Positions 25,193 through 34,559 of a stretch of 64,000 nt of DNA are shown here, piece by piece. The notes beneath the pieces were generated by a model. The model saw only the letters and a list, made by a program, of their open reading frames with translations, was not told the DNA's origin and made no database searches. How positions within the stretch are numbered: the first letter of the stretch is position 1; each line of letters opens with the position of its first letter. The DNA comes from Hyphomicrobium_A sp963728165 (GTDB lineage: Bacteria; Pseudomonadota; Alphaproteobacteria; Rhizobiales; Hyphomicrobiaceae), in the NCBI GenBank assembly GCA_963728165.1, contig CAVSIY010000004.1, forward strand, positions 372,001 through 436,000. The letters are read 5' to 3'. The position numbers were made by a program, and so were the translations under genes.

Positions 25193-27139
25193 TTAGTGGA
25201 GACCCAGCTCCGCGACCAGGCGCGCGGGCTGTTGCGTGACGCCGAGCGCCCCGAGCACGGTCGCAACGATGCCGGGCGCCGACAGGCCGGCGAGCTCGTA
25301 CATGCGCTCGGGCTTGTCCTGATCGATGAAGATGTCGGGCAGCACCAGCGTGCGCACCTTGAGGCCGCGGTCGAGCAAGCCACTGTCGGCGAGGAAGCGC
25401 AAAACGTGGCTGCCGAAGCCGCCGACCGAGCCCTCCTCCACCGTCACCAGCACCTCGTGGTTCTGCGCTAATCTGCGGATCAAGTCCTCGTCCAGCGGCT
25501 TGGCAAAGCGCGCATCCGCCACCGTCGCCGACAGGCCGAAGGCGGCGAGCTGCTCGGCGGCCTTCAGGCATTCGGCCAAGCGCGTGCCGAGCGACAACAG
25601 CGCCACCGCCGTGCCTTCGCGCAGGATGCGGCCCCGGCCGATCTCGAGCGGGCGGCCCTCCTCGGGCAGATCGACGCCGAAGCCTTCGCCGCGCGGATAA
25701 CGGACCGCACTCGGCCGGTCATCGATCGCCGCCGCGGTCGCCACCATGTGCTTCAGCTCGGCCTCGTCGGCGGCCGCCATGATGACGAAGCCCGGCAGGC
25801 AGCCGAGATAGGCCAAGTCGAAGGAGCCGGCGTGCGTCGGCCCGTCGGCGCCGACGAGCCCGGCCCGGTCGATGGCAAAGCGAACGGGCAGGCGCTGGAT
25901 GGCGATGTCGTGCACCACCTGGTCGTAGGCGCGCTGCAGGAAGGTGGAGTAGATGGCCGCGAACGGTTTCAAACCTTCCGAGGCGAGCCCGCCGGCGAAG
26001 GTCACCGCGTGCTGCTCGGCGATGCCGACGTCGAAGGTGCGCTCGGGGAACTCTCTTCCGAAGAGGTCGAGCCCGGTGCCGTCCGGCATCGCCGCGGTGA
26101 TGGCGACGATCTTCTTGTCCTTCCTCGCCTCGGCAATCAGGCTCTCGGCAAACACCCGGGTGTAGGTCGGCGCATTGGGCTTGGGCTTCACCTGCGCCCC
26201 GGTGACGACGTTGAACTTGGCGACGCCGTGGTACTTGTCGTCGGAGGCCTCAGCCGGGGCGTAGCCTTTGCCCTTCTTGGTGACGACGTGAACGAGGATC
26301 GGCCCTTGCTTGGCCTCGCGCACGTTCTTCAGGACGGGGAGCAAGTGGTCGAAGTTGTGCCCGTCGACGGGGCCGATGTAGTAGAAGCCCAGCTCCTCGA
26401 ACCAGGCCCCGCCCTGCCACAGGTGGCGGGTGTACTCCTCGACGCGGGCAGCGCGCCGCTCCCAGCTCTTGGGCAGCTGCTTGGCGAGCTGCTTGGCGAT
26501 GTCGCGCCAGTAAAGATAGGCGCCGCTCGAGGTGATGCGCGCGAGGTAGGCGCTCAAGGCCCCCGTCGGCGGCGCGATCGACATGTCGTTGTCGTTCAAG
26601 ACGACGATCAGGCGCTCATCGCGGGCGCCGGCATTGTTCATGGCCTCGTACGCCATGCCGGCCGACATGGCGCCGTCGCCGATCACGCACACGACGTTGT
26701 TGGTGCGCCCTTCCAGGTCGCGCGCCACCGCCATGCCGAGGCCGGCGGAGATGGAGGTGGAGGAGTGGGCGGCGCCGAAGGCGTCGTACTCGCTCTCGGC
26801 GCGCTTGGTGAAGCCCGACAGCCCACCCGGCTGGCGCAGGGTGCGGATGCGGTCGCGCCGACCGGTGAGGATCTTGTGCGGATAGGTCTGGTGGCTCACG
26901 TCCCAAATGAGGCGGTCGCGCGGGGTGTCGAACAGATAGTGCAGGGCGACGGTCAGCTCGACGACGCCGAGGCCGGCGCCGAGGTGCCCGCCGGTCACCG
27001 AGACGGCGTCGATCGTCTCCTGGCGCAGCTCGGCGGCGAGCTGGGGCAGATCCTGCTCGGAAAGTTTGCGCAGATCCTCGGGCGTCGTTACGCGATCAAG
27101 TAAAGGCGTCTGCCGAGCCGTCGGTGTCTTGGCGTCCAT
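25193..27139 (-). CDS. dxs: 1-deoxy-D-xylulose-5-phosphate synthase
   Basis: TPP-dependent first enzyme of the MEP isoprenoid pathway (pyruvate plus glyceraldehyde 3-phosphate to DXP). Full length at 648 residues. The TPP/Mg site is CVIGDGAMSAGMAYEAMNNAG (about 160-180), with the DXS signatures GGHLGAGLGVVELTVALHY, WDVSHQTYPHKILTGRRD and GIAEQHAVTFAGGLA, and a transketolase C-domain LVTVEEGSVGGFGSHVL. The ATG at 27139 begins the expected N-terminus. Being embedded in the hopanoid locus suggests it boosts precursor supply for hopanoids; whether another dxs exists elsewhere cannot be seen. It is convergent with hpnL and divergent from hpnM. Confidence 0.97.
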   Translation of the reverse strand: MDAKTPTARQTPLLDRVTTPEDLRKLSEQDLPQLAAELRQETIDAVSVTGGHLGAGLGVVELTVALHYLFDTPRDRLIWDVSHQTYPHKILTGRRDRIRTLRQPGGLSGFTKRAESEYDAFGAAHSSTSISAGLGMAVARDLEGRTNNVVCVIGDGAMSAGMAYEAMNNAGARDERLIVVLNDNDMSIAPPTGALSAYLARITSSGAYLYWRDIAKQLAKQLPKSWERRAARVEEYTRHLWQGGAWFEELGFYYIGPVDGHNFDHLLPVLKNVREAKQGPILVHVVTKKGKGYAPAEASDDKYHGVAKFNVVTGAQVKPKPNAPTYTRVFAESLIAEARKDKKIVAITAAMPDGTGLDLFGREFPERTFDVGIAEQHAVTFAGGLASEGLKPFAAIYSTFLQRAYDQVVHDIAIQRLPVRFAIDRAGLVGADGPTHAGSFDLAYLGCLPGFVIMAAADEAELKHMVATAAAIDDRPSAVRYPRGEGFGVDLPEEGRPLEIGRGRILREGTAVALLSLGTRLAECLKAAEQLAAFGLSATVADARFAKPLDEDLIRRLAQNHEVLVTVEEGSVGGFGSHVLRFLADSGLLDRGLKVRTLVLPDIFIDQDKPERMYELAGLSAPGIVATVLGALGVTQQPARLVAELGLH

Positions 27140-27367
27140 GGGCCACAGCTCGCATTACACTGGAATCCGGTACTTTATCGGCTTCCATTCAAGCTCGATT
27201 ATTATTATGGCCCTCCAGGGGAGCGTGAAACGGATCCGTCGCCGCCGCCGTAGATTTGCCGCGGAGGTGTTGCTCGCTTACCGCAGAATGGGAGCTCAAC
27301 GTATTCACCAAGCTTACAAAAAGCTTACCGCAACCCAGGGACACGGCTGCACGGAGAACAGAAAAGA

Positions 27368-28006
27368 ATGACCCACGCAACATTCTCGAGACGTTGGATC
27401 CTCACTGCGTCCATGCTGACGGTGACATCGCTCGCGCTGGCATCGCTCGTAGCAAGGGCTGAGCCCGCTCATTCCGCCGCCGATCGCATTGGGGCACTCT
27501 ACGGCACGCTGCTGCAGACCATGCAGCAGGCCCAGCAGCTTGGCGTCAAGGGGCGCTACGATCTGCTGGCTCCTGTTCTCTCTAAGACCTATGACATTCC
27601 TTCCATGTCCCAAATGGCGGTGGGCCGGAGCTGGGGCACGCTCAATGCCGCGCAGCAGGCAGGCATCATCGATGCCTTCACGCGGATGATGATCGCCAAT
27701 TACGCAAATCAGTTCGACGGCTTCTCAGGAGAGCACTTCGAGATTTTGCAGACGGTCGACAGGGCGCCTGCCGAGACGCTGGTAAAAACCCGCCTCATCC
27801 AGGCCAATGGCAAGCCCATCGAACTCGATTACCTCATGCGCAAGAGCGATGGCGAGTGGAAGATCGCCGACGTGTATCTCGACGGTACGATCAGCGAGCT
27901 AGCAAGCCGCAGAGCGGAGTTCAGCTCCATTCTGAAATCAGGCGGACCTGACGCTTTGATCAATTCCTTACGCCGGCGGGGCGACAAGTTGCTGGCCGGT
28001 ACCTGA
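27368..28006 (+). CDS. hpnM: Hopanoid-associated MlaC-like periplasmic protein HpnM
   Basis: A 212-residue exported protein with a signal peptide (about residues 1-31, hydrophobic LTASMLTVTSLALASLVARA). It has the MlaC/toluene-tolerance Ttg2 fold: YDIPSMSQMAVGRSW, AFTRMMIANYANQFDGFSGEHFEI, IELDYLMRKSDGEWKIADVYLDG and SEFSSIL-like ending. MlaC proteins shuttle lipids across the periplasm; HpnM is the hopanoid-locus version and may carry hopanoids or phospholipids (inference). It converges with an MlaA-type lipoprotein gene after 19 bases, giving two Mla-like functions side by side. Confidence 0.9.
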   Translation: MTHATFSRRWILTASMLTVTSLALASLVARAEPAHSAADRIGALYGTLLQTMQQAQQLGVKGRYDLLAPVLSKTYDIPSMSQMAVGRSWGTLNAAQQAGIIDAFTRMMIANYANQFDGFSGEHFEILQTVDRAPAETLVKTRLIQANGKPIELDYLMRKSDGEWKIADVYLDGTISELASRRAEFSSILKSGGPDALINSLRRRGDKLLAGT

Positions 28007-28025
28007 CCGGGTCGCGGAGCATGCT

Positions 28026-28985
28026 CTATTCGGCGACGCTCGCGGGGACGCCGATAATCACTCTGGTCTGCGGCGCCTGTTTGGCGACGTCAGGCTTCGC
28101 GCTGGCCAACGGCAGGGGTTTTTCCGACCATGCGGGCGATGCCGTCAAAACCATGACGGGCTCAATCGCGTTGGGATCGGGTGGTACGGGCGGCGCTGTT
28201 AACGCACTTGTCTGCAACGCTTCCTGCAATTCCGCTTGACGCTTCTGATCCGCGACACTGCGCAGCATCGAATAGAAGTCGAGGGAGCCTTCTTCCAGGG
28301 TTTCCATATCCCCGACCTTCCTGAGGTCGGACAGGGGGCCGAGAACCGTGCCCGCTGTGGAGACGTGTCCGGCCACCGTTGCGGCAAGTCCTGCCGGATA
28401 GAGACCGGCGGCGGGAATCTGCGCCGCGAATTCGATGCCGCTGCCTATGGCATCGCGCACATTGGTCGGTCCCAAGATCGGCAGAACCACATAGGGGCTG
28501 TCGCGGAAGCCCCACACGTAGAGCGTCTGTCCGAAATCACCCGACTGATGCGGCATTTCCTGGGTTGCCGCTACGTCGAAGAGACCTCCGATGCCAACCG
28601 TCGAATTGAAGACGAAGCGGCCGAACGTCGTTGCTGCGGCCTCGAGGCGGAGCTGCAATACGTCGTTGGCAAAGACGACGGGTTCACCGAGATTGGTGGT
28701 GAAGGCATCAATCCTGTCGCGCACGTCTTCGGGAACGTTTTCGTTGTAAGCTTTCGCAGCAGGGTAAATGATCGCGTGGTTGATCTCTTGGTTGCTCTCA
28801 AACACCGCGCGGTTTTGCTTCTCCAACGGGTCGGAGATCTCGGCCGGCTCAATTGGCTGATCCGCCTTGGCGAGGAATTCGGGGCGCGGCATGCCACCTT
28901 GGGTCGACGCGCAGGCCGACAGGCCCGCCGCGAGCACAAGCGCGGCGCTGATGCGGACCAGGATGGCGCAGTCCCTCAAGATCAC
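28026..28985 (-). CDS. mlaA: MlaA/VacJ-family outer-membrane lipoprotein
   Basis: A 319-residue lipoprotein: a signal peptide with lipobox LSAC places the lipidated Cys at 25. The MlaA fold is shown by SDPLEKQNRAVFESNQEINHAIIYPAAKAY, NLGEPVVFANDVLQ, FVFNSTVGIGGLFDVA, QTLYVWGFRDSPYVVLPILGPTNVRDAIG and a Pro/Ala-rich low-complexity tail. In the Mla system it removes mislocalised phospholipids from the outer leaflet and hands them to MlaC. Here it lies between hpnM and hpnI, which suggests cooperation with HpnM and possibly HpnN in lipid or hopanoid traffic. No MlaFEDB ABC components are present in the window. Confidence 0.93.
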   Translation of the reverse strand: MILRDCAILVRISAALVLAAGLSACASTQGGMPRPEFLAKADQPIEPAEISDPLEKQNRAVFESNQEINHAIIYPAAKAYNENVPEDVRDRIDAFTTNLGEPVVFANDVLQLRLEAAATTFGRFVFNSTVGIGGLFDVAATQEMPHQSGDFGQTLYVWGFRDSPYVVLPILGPTNVRDAIGSGIEFAAQIPAAGLYPAGLAATVAGHVSTAGTVLGPLSDLRKVGDMETLEEGSLDFYSMLRSVADQKRQAELQEALQTSALTAPPVPPDPNAIEPVMVLTASPAWSEKPLPLASAKPDVAKQAPQTRVIIGVPASVAE

Positions 28986-29093
28986 TCCCCGTCCCTTGCC
29001 ATGGTGGCGAAGGGCATTTGCGAACGCTCATAAACGGCGCGGCCGCCCGCCCTATAGGATCTTTCGTTGTTAGCCGAATTTACGAGCCGGATC

Positions 29094-30227
29094 ATGACTT
29101 GTCTGTGGCTTATTTGCACATGTGTGGCGATGATTGGCTCTGTGTACTGGGGCTTTGCTGCGGTGCAGCTGCGCCGCTTCTTTGCCAAACCGCCGGCTGC
29201 TCTCTCCGTTCGGGGGCCTTCTTTGACCCTTTTGAAGCCCCTCTGCGGCGCTGAGGCCGGACTTGAGGCGAACCTCAGGTCCTTCTGCTCCCAGGACTAT
29301 CCTGGGCCCATACAGGTCGTTCTTGGCGTACAGGACCCTGCAGATCCGGCCGCGACCGTCGCCAAGCGACTCGTCGAGGCATTTCCATCTCTCGACATCG
29401 ATCTTACAGTCGACCCGCGCTCCCATGGCACCAATCGCAAGATTTCGAACGTTATCAACAGCTTTTCGCTGAGTCGCGGCGAGATCGTCGTGCTCTCCGA
29501 CAGCGACATTCGTGTCGGTCCGACCTACCTGCAGCAGATTACAGCCGCCTTACAGGCCCCGGGCGTCGGGCTCGTCACCTGCCTTTATCGGGGTCTGCCG
29601 GTCGCAGGGGTCTGGTCGCGGCTCGCCGCCGCCGAAATCGACCACCGGTTCCTACCGAGCGTTCTGGTTGGGTTGCGGCTTGGGCTCGCCAAGCCCTGCT
29701 TCGGCTCGACCATTGCACTTGCGGCCGAGACCCTGCGCCGAATTGGGGGATTTGAGGCGTTCACCGATCAGCTCGCCGACGACTACGCCATTGGCGCGGC
29801 CGTGCGGCGGCTGGGTCTTAAGGTCGCTATTCCCCCCATGGTCATCGATCACGTCTGCTCCGAGGAGAGCTTTGCCGAGCTTGCCCGGCGCGAGCTGCGT
29901 TGGGCCCGCACCATCCGCCTCGTTGATCCGCTGGGCTATGCGGGATCGGTCGTGACCCATCCGTTGCCGTTCGCGCTCGCCGCGGCGGCCCTGCCGGGTT
30001 CCGGGAGCGTTTCCCTTGCCGTTCTCGCGCTCGTGCTTGCTTGCGGCCTATTGGTCCCGCTACAATTTGCGCGCAGTCTTGGGGGAGGAAGAGTGCCGGT
30101 CTGGCTTGCTCCACTGCGCGATCTGTTGAGCTTTGCGATATTCTTGGCAAGCTTCCTGCCCCGGCCTGTGAGCTGGCGGGGCCATCGCTACAAGGTCGGG
30201 CCGGATGGGACGCTCACGCCGACCTGA
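29094..30227 (+). CDS. hpnI: Hopanoid glycosyltransferase HpnI
   Basis: Canonical HpnI, a ceramide-glucosyltransferase-like membrane enzyme that transfers N-acetylglucosamine to bacteriohopanetetrol. 377 residues with an N-terminal membrane helix, GT-A core and C-terminal helices. Motifs: TLLKPLCGAEAGLEANLRSFCSQDYPG, GVQDPADPA, VLSDSDIRV, FGSTIALAAETLRRIGGF, ADDYAIGAAVRRLG and the GT21-type RRELRWARTIRLVDP. The ATG at 29094 is used; a TTG at 29067 is an alternative. It is followed by hpnJ after 20 bases, the usual order for the cyclitol-ether branch. A divergent paralogue lies at 22986-24188. Confidence 0.9.
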   Translation: MTCLWLICTCVAMIGSVYWGFAAVQLRRFFAKPPAALSVRGPSLTLLKPLCGAEAGLEANLRSFCSQDYPGPIQVVLGVQDPADPAATVAKRLVEAFPSLDIDLTVDPRSHGTNRKISNVINSFSLSRGEIVVLSDSDIRVGPTYLQQITAALQAPGVGLVTCLYRGLPVAGVWSRLAAAEIDHRFLPSVLVGLRLGLAKPCFGSTIALAAETLRRIGGFEAFTDQLADDYAIGAAVRRLGLKVAIPPMVIDHVCSEESFAELARRELRWARTIRLVDPLGYAGSVVTHPLPFALAAAALPGSGSVSLAVLALVLACGLLVPLQFARSLGGGRVPVWLAPLRDLLSFAIFLASFLPRPVSWRGHRYKVGPDGTLTPT

Positions 30228-30247
30228 GAGAGAGGAACGGGACGCTG

Positions 30248-31675
30248 ATGCGCACGCTGTTCTTGCAGGCTCCGTCCTTTGATGGGTTCGATGGCGGGGC
30301 GGGGTCACGCTACCAAGCCCGGCGCGAGATTCGCTCGTTCTGGTTTCCGACCTGGCTCGCGCAACCCGCGGCGCTCATCGAGACCAGCAAGCTCATCGAT
30401 GCGCCGCCGCACGGGCTTCGGCTCGCCGATGTTGCGCGTGGCGCGCGCGACTATGATCTCGTCGTCCTCCACACATCGACGCCCTCGTTCGCTGCGGACG
30501 TTGCCGCCGTCGAAGCGTTGAAGGCCATAAATCCCGATCTCAAAGCGGGCCTGATCGGCGCCAAGGTCGCCGTCGAGGCCGACAAGAGCCTCAAGGCGGC
30601 ACCCGCAGTCGATTTCGTGGCGCGCAACGAGTTCGACTTTACCATCAAGGAGGTCGCCGACGGCCGCGCGCTGAAAGACGTCGCAGGCCTGAGCTTCCGC
30701 AATAGCGAGGGCGTGATCGTTCACAACCCGGACCGGGCGGTGCTGGAGAACATGGACGCGCTGCCGTTCGTGACGCCGATCTACAAGCGGGACCTCGACA
30801 TCGAGAACTACTTCATCGGCTACCTCAAGCACCCCTACATCTCGCTCTACACGGGCCGCGGCTGCAAATCGCGCTGCACCTTCTGTCTTTGGCCGCAGAC
30901 GGTCGGCGGGCACCGCTACCGCACGCGCAGCGTCGGCCATGTCATCGACGAGATACGCTGGGCGCAGAAGGCTTTCCCGCAGGTTAGAGAGTTCTTCTTC
31001 GACGACGACACGTTCACCGACGATCTTCCCCGTGCCGAGGCGATCGCCAGAGAGCTCGGCAAGCTCGGCATCACCTGGTCGTGCAACGCCAAGGCCAACG
31101 TGCCGCGCGCGACACTCAAGGTGCTCGCCGACAACGGCCTGCGCCTCTTGCTGGTCGGATATGAGTCCGGCAACCAGAAGATCCTGCACAACATCAAGAA
31201 GGGCATGCTGGTCGACGTGGCGCGCCGCTTCACCAAGGATTGCCACGAGCTCGGCATCACCATCCACGGCACGTTCATCCTCGGCCTGCCGGGCGAGACA
31301 AGAGAGACCATCGAGGAAACGATCAAGTTTGCGACCGAAATCAACCCGCACACGATCCAGGTCTCCTTGGCGGCCCCCTATCCCGGCACGTTCCTGTTCG
31401 ATCAAGCGGTGAAGGAAGGGTGGCTCGATGCTGAGCATGCCGAGCTCGTCGACGAGCATGGCGTGCAGGTAGCACCGCTGCACTATCCGCACCTGTCGCA
31501 TTCCGAGATCTTCCACTCGGTGGAGAGTTTCTACCGCCGTTTCTATTTCCGCTCGGGCAAGATTGCATCGATCGTCGGGGAGATGGTGCGAAGCCCTGAG
31601 ATGATGAAGCGGCGCTTACGCGAAGGCGTGGAGTTCTTCCACTTCCTGCGCGAGCGGCGCGAGCTCGCATCCTGA
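30248..31675 (+). CDS. hpnJ: Hopanoid radical SAM protein HpnJ
   Basis: B12-binding-type radical SAM enzyme (475 residues) of the cyclitol-ether branch, thought to convert the glucosaminyl headgroup to the ring-contracted cyclitol. The N-terminal cobalamin-binding-like domain (about 1-140) is followed by the 4Fe-4S motif CKSRCTFC at residues 206-213, then FFFDDDTFTDDL, a SAM-contacting ESGNQKILHNIKKG, GTFILGLPGET and a C-terminal helical tail. The ATG at 30248 gives the family N-terminus MRTLFLQAPSFDGFDGG. It is co-directional with hpnI and converges on hpnN (gap 16 bases). Confidence 0.94.
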   Translation: MRTLFLQAPSFDGFDGGAGSRYQARREIRSFWFPTWLAQPAALIETSKLIDAPPHGLRLADVARGARDYDLVVLHTSTPSFAADVAAVEALKAINPDLKAGLIGAKVAVEADKSLKAAPAVDFVARNEFDFTIKEVADGRALKDVAGLSFRNSEGVIVHNPDRAVLENMDALPFVTPIYKRDLDIENYFIGYLKHPYISLYTGRGCKSRCTFCLWPQTVGGHRYRTRSVGHVIDEIRWAQKAFPQVREFFFDDDTFTDDLPRAEAIARELGKLGITWSCNAKANVPRATLKVLADNGLRLLLVGYESGNQKILHNIKKGMLVDVARRFTKDCHELGITIHGTFILGLPGETRETIEETIKFATEINPHTIQVSLAAPYPGTFLFDQAVKEGWLDAEHAELVDEHGVQVAPLHYPHLSHSEIFHSVESFYRRFYFRSGKIASIVGEMVRSPEMMKRRLREGVEFFHFLRERRELAS

Positions 31676-31691
31676 CGGCCCGACCGGCGCC

Positions 31692-34277
31692 CTATTGCTT
31701 CGGCTGGCGCGGCGGCCCCATCAGGATCGGCTGGAACAGCACGGCCGCGGCCAGCGTGGTGAGGAGGGAAAGGCTCAACAGCTCCCCCATGCTCGACGTT
31801 CCCGGATGGTTGGAGAGCCACAAGCTGCCGAAGGCCGCCGCCGTGGTCATGGCGCTGAACATCACCGCGCGCGTCAGCGAGGAGGCGAGCAGGTGCGTCA
31901 CGCCGTTGCGCCAGGCCAGCACGTAGTAGATCTTGAAAGCCACGCCCACGCCCAAGAGCAGCGGCAGGGCAATGATGTTGGCAAAATTCAAGGGCAGCCC
32001 CACCAACACCGTCAGCTCCATCGTCACCAGGCCGGCCAATAGCAGTGGCACCAGCGTCACCAGCACATCGCTCACGCGCCGAAGCACGACGAAGAGGATC
32101 AGCGTGATGGAGACGAGGGCAAGACCGCCCGCCTCGAGAAAAGCACGGACGACGACGTCGGCCAATTCCTGAATGAGAATGGGATCGCCCGTGGCCTCAG
32201 GCGCCAGCGCCAATACGGCGGAAACGAAGCTCTTCAGCGTCTTATTGTCGTTTGCGTCGCCCTTGGGCGCCACTTCGACGCGCGCCCTGCCATCCGCCGC
32301 CAGCCAGTCGCGCTTAAGATCCGGCGGCAGCGTCGCGATGGAGACGGGCTCGGGTTTGAGCGCGCTGCGGATCTCATCGAGATGGGTATCGAGACCTGCC
32401 AACAGCTCTTGCCCGATGGTAAGTCGGCGGCTGGGCGCGACGACAGCAAGCTTCATGAGTACGGCCGCCATACGCAAGGCGAGGACGGCCCCCTGCCCGC
32501 TTCCGCGCGCCTCGACGAACGCATCGCTCGCTTCGGTGAGAGCTTGCACGGTCTCGGCGTCGCTCGGACCCGGTTTCGTCTCGGAAGGATCGAGCGTCGG
32601 GCCGAGCAGGCTCGCGGCATCGGCGATGGTGGCAAGCTTTTCGTCCTGAGCCTCCGGAACGAAGCTCTTGAGCGTGACCGTACGGGCGACCTCGGGCAGC
32701 TGGTCGAGGCGCCGCGCAAGCGCGCTTGCCTCCGCCAGCGACGGCGTAAGAATATCGATGGTATTGGGCGACGTCGCCGGATCCTTCATCAGGTCCAGCA
32801 TGGTCGCAACCAACTCGACCTTGGCGCTGCGCAAGTTGAGCGGATTGAAATCGAAGCGCAAATGCTGCAGCAGCGGAAGGCCCGCAGCCACCGCGAGACC
32901 GGTCACGACGAGGATGGCGCGGCGGTGGCGTGCGAGAAAATCATCGACGGGCTCGAGCCTGCGATATCCGACCTCGCGCGCTTCGCCCGGCGGCTTCAAG
33001 ATCATCAACAGGGCGGGAAGCAGCGTGATGCTCGTCACGAACGCGATCAGCATGCCGGTGCCGGCGATGAGACCGAGCTCGGAAACGCCGCGGTAGTCGG
33101 TCGGGACGAACGCGTAGAAGCCGGCCGTGGTGGCGGCCGCGGCGAGAGCCAGCGGCTTGCCGACCCCGGCGGCGGCGGTCGTGAGCGCGGCGCCAAGATC
33201 GTTGTTGGTGTGGCGCTCCTGCCGATAGCGCACCGAGAATTGAATGCCGAAGTCGACGCCGATGCCCACGAAGAGGACCGCGAACGCGACAGATATGAGG
33301 TTCAGCGCGCCGACCATCGCCAGGCCGACCGCCGCCGTTAGGGTGAGCCCTACAATAAGGCTAAGGATCACGGCGAGAATGATGCGGGCCGAGCGCAACG
33401 CAAGCCACAGGATCAGGATCACTGCAGCGATCGTGAGTGTGCCGTTGAGCAACGCACCGTCGGCAACCGTGGAGAATTCCTCATCCGCCATCGGCACCGG
33501 CCCCGTGAGGCGCACCGTGACGCCGCGGTCGGGAACGAGGGCGAGGCTTTGCGCCGTGGCGCGGATGACGTCGGTGGCCGCGGCGCCGGGCTCGAGTGCG
33601 CTGTAGTCGAGGATCGGCTTGACGTCGATGAAGCGTCGCAGCTCTTGCGCGGCTGGTGCCTCGCCCGTCATCAGCTCGCTCCACGAGAAAGCGGCCTTGC
33701 GGTCGGCGAGGAGCGCTTCGAGCGCACCGGCGATCCTCGCCAGCGGCTTGTCGAACGCCGCGAGCTCGATGCGGCCGGCCTTCACGCCCGCCGGGATGAA
33801 GGACAACGCCTGCGCGAAGCCGCGCAAGGTCGGATCGGCAGCGAGCGTGGCAAGGAACGGCTGCGCCCTGATGATCCGTTCCGTCGTCTGCGTTACCTCC
33901 TTGGCGGAAAGGAACAGCAGACCGTTCCGCTCAAAGAAAGGGCCGGCCTCAGGCCGGCGCACGGATTGGATGTGCTCGGGTCTCTGCGCAAGCGCCTCAG
34001 CGAGTGAGCGCGAGGCACTGTTGGCGAGCTCGGGGGTTGCCGCGTCCACGACGACGACGATCGTGTCTGACTGTTGCGGAAATGCCGCATCGAACTGGAT
34101 TTCTCGCTGGCGCCAGGGCAGGCGCGAGGAGATGAGTTGGCCCGTGTCGGTGCTGATTGCGAAATTCTCTTGGGCGTAGTGGGCGGCGCCCACCGTGCCG
34201 ATTGCGGCAACGACGACGACAAGCCAGGAAAAGCGGCAGCAAGTCCTTACGATGTTTACGATGACCGCATTTAGCAT
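31692..34277 (-). CDS. hpnN: Hopanoid RND transporter HpnN
   Basis: An 861-residue RND-superfamily (MmpL/Patched-like) inner-membrane protein needed in Rhodopseudomonas palustris to move hopanoids to the outer membrane. It has two internally homologous halves, each one helix, a large periplasmic domain and five helices. Visible segments are the first helix (about 15-33, FSWLVVVVAAIGTVGAAHY), NFAISTDTGQLIS, the first helix bundle (LTIAAVILILWLALRSARII; FAVLFVGIGVDFGIQFSVRYRQ), and in the second half LVSITLILFVVLRRVSDVL and IALPLLLGVGVAFKIYYVLAW. The Asp of GVDFGIQ is the proton-relay candidate. It is divergent from ispH across 282 bases. Confidence 0.94.
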   Translation of the reverse strand: MLNAVIVNIVRTCCRFSWLVVVVAAIGTVGAAHYAQENFAISTDTGQLISSRLPWRQREIQFDAAFPQQSDTIVVVVDAATPELANSASRSLAEALAQRPEHIQSVRRPEAGPFFERNGLLFLSAKEVTQTTERIIRAQPFLATLAADPTLRGFAQALSFIPAGVKAGRIELAAFDKPLARIAGALEALLADRKAAFSWSELMTGEAPAAQELRRFIDVKPILDYSALEPGAAATDVIRATAQSLALVPDRGVTVRLTGPVPMADEEFSTVADGALLNGTLTIAAVILILWLALRSARIILAVILSLIVGLTLTAAVGLAMVGALNLISVAFAVLFVGIGVDFGIQFSVRYRQERHTNNDLGAALTTAAAGVGKPLALAAAATTAGFYAFVPTDYRGVSELGLIAGTGMLIAFVTSITLLPALLMILKPPGEAREVGYRRLEPVDDFLARHRRAILVVTGLAVAAGLPLLQHLRFDFNPLNLRSAKVELVATMLDLMKDPATSPNTIDILTPSLAEASALARRLDQLPEVARTVTLKSFVPEAQDEKLATIADAASLLGPTLDPSETKPGPSDAETVQALTEASDAFVEARGSGQGAVLALRMAAVLMKLAVVAPSRRLTIGQELLAGLDTHLDEIRSALKPEPVSIATLPPDLKRDWLAADGRARVEVAPKGDANDNKTLKSFVSAVLALAPEATGDPILIQELADVVVRAFLEAGGLALVSITLILFVVLRRVSDVLVTLVPLLLAGLVTMELTVLVGLPLNFANIIALPLLLGVGVAFKIYYVLAWRNGVTHLLASSLTRAVMFSAMTTAAAFGSLWLSNHPGTSSMGELLSLSLLTTLAAAVLFQPILMGPPRQPKQ

Positions 34278-34559
34278 CTGGGAGCCGTCTTTTGGGCCAA
34301 AGGGCGCGTTTGAGTAGATGCCCCATGTGAGAATGGGCGCGCTGCAGCCTCATCCGATGTTGCGGTCAGGAACGTGTAAGGCGGTTCGCAGTAGATCTCG
34401 ATCATGGCTGGTTAGAAGAGTTAAATCTGAGCATTGTCAGCTATAGTACCTGCCGCTGGGGGCCAGATCGGTCATAATGCTCATGCTCGTTGTGCGGAAC
34501 GATGCGTGGGCCGCGGCCTGCTGTGCGCGGGCCAGGGGGGTCGAGATGGGACGTAGCCC

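Noticed and set aside
27300..27335. Repeated AAGCTTA elements before hpnM
   Set aside because: Two copies of a 7-base word in an AT-rich promoter region are not enough to call an operator.
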